Source of the DNA: Treponema sp.
GTDB lineage: Bacteria; Spirochaetota; Spirochaetia; Treponematales; Breznakiellaceae
Direction of reading: 5' to 3'
Assembly: GCA_031266095.1 (NCBI GenBank)
Contig: JAISBR010000104.1
Span: 1-19,060 of the forward strand
DNA: 19,060 nt
The translations under genes and the position numbers were made by a program. Positions 15,016 to 19,060 of this stretch are shown one piece after another (position 1 is the stretch's first letter; every line of letters starts with the position of its first letter). The notes beneath the pieces were generated by a model, which ran no database searches, was not told where the DNA came from, and saw nothing but the letters and a program-made list of their open reading frames with translations.

Positions 15016-16449
15016 TCAGCCACCGTACACCGCGATCATGACGCCCGCCGCGATAGCGGTTCCGATAACGCCGGCCACGTTGGGGCCCATCGCGTGCATG
15101 AGGATGAAGTTGCCGGGATCTTCCTCAAGGCCGACCTTGTTGGAAACCCGGGCGGCCATAGGCACCGCGGACACGCCGGCGGAGCCGATAAGGGGATTGA
15201 TCTTCTCTTTAAGGAAGAGGTTCATGAACTTGGCTACCAGCAGCCCCGCGGCGGTGGCGATGGCAAAGGCCACCAGGCCCATGACCACGATGATGAGGGA
15301 CGAGGGGTTGAGGAACTTCTCCGGGGTCATCTGGCTGCCCACCCCCAGGGAGAGGAAGAGGGACACGATGTTCATCAAGTCGTTCTGGGCCGTGTTGGAA
15401 AGCCGATCCACGCAGCCGATTTCCCTGATAAAGTTGCCGAACATGAGGCAGCCGATAAGGGGAGCGGCCGCCGGGATGAGGACGAGGCTCAGGGTGAACA
15501 CCACCATAGGGAAGGCAATCCGCTCGGTCTTGGAAACCGGCCGGAGCTGCCGCATCTTGATAAGCCGTTCCTTTTTCGTGGTCAGGGCCCGCATGATGGG
15601 CGGCTGGATCATGGGCACCAGGGCCATGTAGGAATAGGCCGCCACCGCCACCGTAGCCAGCAAGTGGGGGGCGAGCTTCGCGGCGACATAGATCGTGGTG
15701 GGGCCGTCCGCGCCGCCGATAATGGCCACCGAGGAGGCTTCTTTCATGTTAAAAGCCACCCCCGGCAGGAAGTTGGAGATACTGATAAAGAGCAGGGTGG
15801 CAAACACCCCGAATTGGGCCGCCGCCCCCAGGAGGGCGGTCTTGGGGTTGGCGATCAGGGGGCCGAAGTCGGTCATGGCCCCGATACCGATAAAGATGAT
15901 AAGGGGGAAGAATTCGTTCCCCACCCCGGCGTTGTAGATGATATTGAGGAAGCCCTGATGCTCAAAGAGATGCAGCTCTTCGTTCCAGACACCTGGATCT
16001 CCCATACCCGCGCCGGGAATATTCACGAAGATGATGCCGAATCCGATGGGTACGAGGAGTATGGGTTCAAAACCTTTGACCGCGCCAAGGTATACCACCA
16101 CGAAGCCTACGATAACCATGAGGAGTTCCTGCCAGCCAAAGATGGTGATAGGCTGCCCCGCGGGGGTTACGCCGCTGGTTACATTGTTAATAAAGGCGTA
16201 GATACCGGTGGTCCGGGCAATGTTGGTAATGAAACTGAGGAAATTCACCCGGGGAAGATCCCTGCTGTTGGGGATAATACCATCCATATTTCTGAACGAC
16301 GGAAGCTCCTCAGCGGAAGCGGGCGCGCTCTGGGCCGCGGCCCGGGGCGCGAATGCAGCGCTTACCATGGAAAACGCGAAGGCGCCGATAAGCAGGATCA
16401 TGCATCCTTTCAATACCCAAATAGGATCAACTTTTCTGTTGTTTAACAT
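15016..16449 (-). CDS. oadB: Oxaloacetate decarboxylase beta subunit, Na+-translocating
   Basis: Membrane subunit (477 aa) that decarboxylates carboxybiotin and couples this to sodium export. Many hydrophobic helices are visible. Key family motifs: AMTDFGPLIANPKT with D194 matching the sodium-site Asp of the Klebsiella subunit, IIGGADGPTTIY (244-254), FGNFIREIGCVDRLSNTAQN with the conserved Arg, and the C-terminal GPNVAGVIGTAIAAG. It is about 45 residues longer than the usual 433 because of an N-terminal hydrophobic segment (about 11-33) and an Ala/Ser-rich stretch that look like a signal peptide. ATG 16449 has AAGGAAG (complement of 16454-16460) 4 bases upstream, overlapping the oadA stop. 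Glutaconyl- or methylmalonyl-CoA decarboxylase beta subunits are similar, but the adjacent OadA settles the assignment. Confidence 0.95.
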   Translation of the reverse strand: MLNNRKVDPIWVLKGCMILLIGAFAFSMVSAAFAPRAAAQSAPASAEELPSFRNMDGIIPNSRDLPRVNFLSFITNIARTTGIYAFINNVTSGVTPAGQPITIFGWQELLMVIVGFVVVYLGAVKGFEPILLVPIGFGIIFVNIPGAGMGDPGVWNEELHLFEHQGFLNIIYNAGVGNEFFPLIIFIGIGAMTDFGPLIANPKTALLGAAAQFGVFATLLFISISNFLPGVAFNMKEASSVAIIGGADGPTTIYVAAKLAPHLLATVAVAAYSYMALVPMIQPPIMRALTTKKERLIKMRQLRPVSKTERIAFPMVVFTLSLVLIPAAAPLIGCLMFGNFIREIGCVDRLSNTAQNDLMNIVSLFLSLGVGSQMTPEKFLNPSSLIIVVMGLVAFAIATAAGLLVAKFMNLFLKEKINPLIGSAGVSAVPMAARVSNKVGLEEDPGNFILMHAMGPNVAGVIGTAIAAGVMIAVYGG

Positions 16450-16459
16450 ATAACTTCCT

Positions 16460-18502
16460 TTACTGTATTTCGGCGATTGCCTGCTGGGACGCTACCTGGG
16501 TTCCCGCAGCCGCGAGGAAATGAACCTTTCCCGCAACAGTGGACTTGATCTCCAGTTCCATTTTCATGGACTCAATAATAATGACGGTATCGCCTGAGAC
16601 GACCTGCGCACCTTCGTTCACCGCGTAACGGAGGACGGTACCCGCTACCGGGGCAGGGATCACCGTTCCGCCTCCGGAAGGAGCGGCCGCCGCCGGAACT
16701 TCCGCCGCCGGGGCCGCGGGCGCTTCCACCGCCGCGACAGGAGCCGCGCCGGGTATGCCGCCAATTTCCGCCACCGGCTGCTGAGCCGCGACCTGAGTCC
16801 CTGTTGGCGCCAGGAAATGAACCTTCCCGGCAGCGGTGGACTTGATCTCCAGTTCCATTTTCATGGACTCGATGATGAGAACCGTATCGCCTTTCTGCAC
16901 TTCCGCGCCTTCATTTACCGCGTAGCGCAGGATCGTACCCGCCACCGGCGCGGCAATAACCATACCGCCCGCGGCGGCGGCAGGGACCGCCCCTCCGGGG
17001 GCGCTTGGGGCGGCGGCAAGAGCTACCGTCCCCGCGGGGGAAACCACCACCGCGTAGTTGGTCCCATTTACGTTGACATTGTACTTTTCCGCCTGGCCCG
17101 TACCCCTGGAGACCGCCGCTGGGGCGGACTCTTCGGGTTTGAAGACCACCGGCCCTTCGCCCCGTTTCTTGAAGAAATTGGGCGCTACCTTGGGGAACAT
17201 CGCATAGGTGAGGACATCCTCAACGCTGACCGTAGCGGTTCCCAGGAGCTTCCTGGTCTCCTCTTCCAATTTGTCATATTCCGGCGGAATATCATCAGCC
17301 GGCCGGTGGGTGATCTCTTTTTCCATTTTGAGGCCTTCAAGGGCCTTTTTAACCACATCCGGATTCTTGGGAGCCGGACAGGCGCCGTATTTACCCGCCA
17401 TCAGGTCCTGGAATTCACCGGAAAGCCGGTTGTAGCTGCCAAAGAGCACGTTAAACACCGCCTGAGTTCCCACGATCTGGCTCGTCGGCGTAACCAGCGG
17501 CGGATAGCCTGAGTCTTTCTGGACAACGGCGATCTCTTTCAGCACCGCGTCGATCTTATCCGAAGCGCCCTGCTCCTTGAGCTGGCTTTCCAGATTAGAA
17601 AGCATCCCGCCGGGCACCTGACTCGCCAAAATGCGGGTATCCGCGCCGAGGAAACTTGACTCGAACTTTTTGTAGTTCTTCCGCACCTCCCGGAAATAGG
17701 CGGCGATCTCCAGCAGCAGATTAATATCGAGGCCGGTATCGTACTCCGTTCCCCGGAAAATCTCCACCATGGTTTCGGTAGGACTGTGACTCGTACCCAT
17801 TGCCAGAGAGGAAATGGTAGTGTCAAGAATTTCCGCCCCCGCCTCAGCCGCCTTCACCAGGGCCGCTACCGACATACCGGTTGTGGCGTGGGAGTGTATC
17901 TCCACGGGGAGGTCCGTCACCTTCTTGATGGCTTTTACCAGGTGGTACGCCTCATAGGGCTTTAAGAGGCCCGACATATCTTTAATGGCGATGGAATCCG
18001 CCCCAATATCGGCGTACCGCTTTGCCAATTCGGCGTATTTTTCAATGGTATGAAAGGGGGTAACCGCGTAGGAAATGGCGGCCTGGATATGTTTACCCGT
18101 CTTCTTGGCCGCCTCGGTAGCGGCTTTGAAGTTCCGGGGGTCGTTTACCGCGTCGAAAATACGGAAAATATCAACGCCGTCCTTAGCGGCGTATTCCACA
18201 AATTTTGCCACCACATCATCGGCGTAGTGCCGGTAGCCCAAAAGGTTCTGGCCCCGCAGCAGCATCATTATCTTGGTATTGGGCAGGGCGCTTTTGAGCT
18301 TTTTCAGCCGTTCCCAGGGATCTTCGTTCAAAAACCTGATACAGGAGTCGAACGTAGCGCCCCCCCAGGCTTCCAGGGCAAAAAAGCCCACTTTGTCGAG
18401 CTTGCCGCATATCGGCAGCATATCCGCGGTAACCATACGAGTAGCGAACAGGGACTGATGAGCGTCCCGCAATACAAGGTCTGTCAGTTTAACGTTAGGC
18501 AC
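16460..18502 (-). CDS. oadA: Oxaloacetate decarboxylase alpha subunit with two biotinyl domains
   Basis: The carboxyltransferase subunit (680 aa; the Klebsiella protein is about 596) moves CO2 from oxaloacetate to biotin, releasing pyruvate. The N-terminal TIM-barrel carries LRDAHQSL (11-18), EAWGGATFD (44-52), the carboxylated lysine in IAIKDMSG (K174) and metal ligands in EIHSHATTG (H203, H205). A conserved carboxylase domain spans about 300-450, then an Ala/Pro linker. Two biotin-acceptor domains follow in tandem, about 514-580 and 613-680, each with ESMKME; the biotinylated lysines would be K548 and K647. The start is GTG: AAGGAAGGG (complement of 18507-18515) is 4 bases upstream and overlaps the oadG stop. 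Gene order oadG-oadA-oadB matches known operons. Pyruvate carboxylase subunit B is similar, but oadB and oadG exclude it here. Confidence 0.95.
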   Translation of the reverse strand: MPNVKLTDLVLRDAHQSLFATRMVTADMLPICGKLDKVGFFALEAWGGATFDSCIRFLNEDPWERLKKLKSALPNTKIMMLLRGQNLLGYRHYADDVVAKFVEYAAKDGVDIFRIFDAVNDPRNFKAATEAAKKTGKHIQAAISYAVTPFHTIEKYAELAKRYADIGADSIAIKDMSGLLKPYEAYHLVKAIKKVTDLPVEIHSHATTGMSVAALVKAAEAGAEILDTTISSLAMGTSHSPTETMVEIFRGTEYDTGLDINLLLEIAAYFREVRKNYKKFESSFLGADTRILASQVPGGMLSNLESQLKEQGASDKIDAVLKEIAVVQKDSGYPPLVTPTSQIVGTQAVFNVLFGSYNRLSGEFQDLMAGKYGACPAPKNPDVVKKALEGLKMEKEITHRPADDIPPEYDKLEEETRKLLGTATVSVEDVLTYAMFPKVAPNFFKKRGEGPVVFKPEESAPAAVSRGTGQAEKYNVNVNGTNYAVVVSPAGTVALAAAPSAPGGAVPAAAAGGMVIAAPVAGTILRYAVNEGAEVQKGDTVLIIESMKMELEIKSTAAGKVHFLAPTGTQVAAQQPVAEIGGIPGAAPVAAVEAPAAPAAEVPAAAAPSGGGTVIPAPVAGTVLRYAVNEGAQVVSGDTVIIIESMKMELEIKSTVAGKVHFLAAAGTQVASQQAIAEIQ
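16463..16963 (-). repeat. Tandem duplication encoding the two biotinyl domains of OadA
   Basis: The coding segments 16763-16963 (first domain) and 16463-16666 (second domain) are clearly homologous at DNA level, with long identical blocks around the ESMKMELEIKS codons; the acceptor lysine codons at 16859-16861 and 16562-16564 are exactly 297 bases (99 codons) apart. The domains are separated by an Ala/Pro/Glu linker of about 30 residues. The high nucleotide similarity suggests a fairly recent internal duplication or continuing gene conversion. Confidence 0.85.
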
Positions 18503-18513
18503 TTTTCCCTTCC

Positions 18514-18771
18514 TTAATTGTTTTTTCTGTATTCATTAACAGCCGCCGAAATGGCGGCGGTCACCGCGGCGTTATTCCCCGTCCCGGAGGATCCTCCCGC
18601 ACGACCGGCGCCTCCCGCCTGAGAACCCGCGCCCTTGCCCGCACTCAGCGTACTGATAACCTTCCCCACTGTGCTGACGGTGATGATCATGATAATCAGA
18701 AACCCGAACACGATCCCCATGCCCAACAGGGTCATCACCCCGCTTTGGCCCAACATGTCCATTATAGTCAT
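18514..18771 (-). CDS. oadG: Oxaloacetate decarboxylase gamma subunit
   Basis: Small membrane subunit (85 aa) that holds the alpha and beta subunits together. One transmembrane helix (about 11-35: VMTLLGMGIVFGFLIIMIIT) is followed by a Gly/Ala/Ser-rich flexible stretch (about 45-65) and a helical tail AVTAAISAAVNEYRKNN that should contact the alpha subunit; this end resembles the AAIxAAV-hxxR tail common in gamma subunits. ATG 18771 is chosen because GGAGG (complement of 18776-18780) lies 4 bases upstream. A longer in-frame reading from 18840 would start inside the predicted promoter and has no SD. It is the first gene of the oad operon; 11 bases separate its stop from the oadA start codon. 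Confidence 0.9.
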   Translation of the reverse strand: MTIMDMLGQSGVMTLLGMGIVFGFLIIMIITVSTVGKVISTLSAGKGAGSQAGGAGRAGGSSGTGNNAAVTAAISAAVNEYRKNN

Positions 18772-18827
18772 AGATCCTCCATTAATATTATTGAAACAGG
18801 TCCCCGTCCGGAAACCACTCTTTTTAT

Positions 18828-18857
18828 ATTGTAGTCGCAATTTACGCTTAGTTGCAA
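18828..18857 (-). promoter_or_regulatory. Putative promoter of the oadGAB operon
   Basis: On the minus strand, TTGCAA (complement of 18852-18857) and TACAAT (complement of 18828-18833, five of six to TATAAT) are separated by 18 bases. The start would be near 18821, giving a leader of about 50 bases. A GGCG/CGCC foldback (18861-18873) lies just upstream of the -35. The leader contains CCTGTTTCAA (complement of 18791-18800), the word found in the element at 2734. No Rex-type palindrome is present. Confidence 0.55.
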
Positions 18858-18938
18858 GTAGGCGAATTGCGCCGCGTTAAACCTAAACATGGCAGACGTT
18901 TGCGCGCTCAGGGAACCCTGATTTATGCAAAATTATGC

Positions 18939-18967
18939 TTGCGTCCTTGCCCGCCCCGTGCTATACT
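18939..18967 (+). promoter_or_regulatory. Putative divergent promoter at the right end
   Basis: TTGCGT (18939-18944), a 17-base spacer and TATACT (18962-18967, five of six). The predicted start is at about 18974, which is the A of an ATG. A foldback TCAGGG-AA-CCCTGA (18908-18921) lies upstream, between this promoter and that of oadG. Confidence 0.4.
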
Positions 18968-18973
18968 ACCCCC

Positions 18974-19013
18974 ATGTTGCGCGAACCTGGCGCCAGACGT
19001 GCCATTATTCTCA
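18974..19013 (+). CDS. Possible 5' end of a truncated gene, leaderless
   Basis: An ATG at 18974 opens a frame reading MLREPGARRAIIL before the poly-G tail destroys it. It sits seven bases after a good -10 box, so the transcript would begin at or next to the start codon. Only 13 residues are visible and none is diagnostic; no SD is present. The product is unknown and the call is tentative. Confidence 0.2.

Positions 19014-19060
<47 letters not shown>

Noticed and set aside
15013..16446. Long plus-strand open frame (477 codons) opposite oadB
   Set aside because: Its translation is rich in His, Gly, Asp and Arg with no domain, and it is the antisense shadow of a clearly conserved membrane protein in GC-rich DNA.
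16817..17512. Plus-strand open frame of 231 codons opposite oadA
   Set aside because: Antisense to the well-conserved OadA; no SD or recognisable motif.
18772..18840. Upstream start extending OadG by 23 residues
   Set aside because: That start lies in the promoter region without an SD; ATG 18771 has GGAGG at the right distance.
18987..18996. CTGGCGCCAG palindrome near the contig end
   Set aside because: A 10-bp palindrome of this composition is common in GC-rich DNA, and it lies inside the tentative truncated frame.

Overview
The window looks like a contig from a host-associated, anaerobic, Treponema-like spirochete. This is an inference from gene content: a divergent FliG of the kind spirochetes carry as an extra copy, an oadGAB sodium-pump decarboxylase operon, a Rex redox repressor, lipoproteins with loose lipoboxes and a MalT-like LuxR regulator. 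Base composition is moderately GC-rich. No rRNA, tRNA, CRISPR array, transposase or phage gene was seen. The right end runs into an almost pure G homopolymer, best read as a sequencing or assembly artefact.

Layout. (1) 115-2697, minus: a large STAND-type LuxR regulator. (2) A 250-base divergent gap holding a 144-bp hairpin-rich element with 12-bp terminal inverted repeats, then a promoter. (3) 2948-7203, plus: fliG1-like motor gene overlapping by 4 bp a PreP/falcilysin-type M16C metallopeptidase. (4) 7204-7414: AT-rich regulatory region ending in a promoter and a perfect 16-bp Rex operator. (5) 7415-11296, plus: rex, serC, serA and a lytic transglycosylase, closely packed. (6) 11449-12200, plus: a small FMN-binding lipoprotein overlapping a HIT/HINT hydrolase. 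(7) 12201-12583: no intact gene; a possible frameshifted remnant and two strong hairpins. (8) 12584-13081, plus: a lipoprotein of unknown function. (9) 13189-18771, minus: oadG-oadA-oadB followed by a phosphohexomutase, with a good promoter upstream of oadG. (10) 18772-19060: divergent promoter region, a possible leaderless gene start and the poly-G tail.

How the genes work together. The oad genes encode a membrane complex that decarboxylates oxaloacetate to pyruvate and exports sodium; OadA here carries two tandem biotin-acceptor domains. Rex reads the NADH/NAD+ ratio and probably represses its own operon, so it would control serC and serA, which divert 3-phosphoglycerate into serine with NADH production. 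The phosphohexomutase handles sugar phosphates. The most unusual items are the degenerate second copy of the oadB 3' end between oadB and the mutase gene, the double biotinyl domain in OadA, the structured element near fliG1, and the rex leader in which a hairpin separates the Shine-Dalgarno sequence from the start codon.
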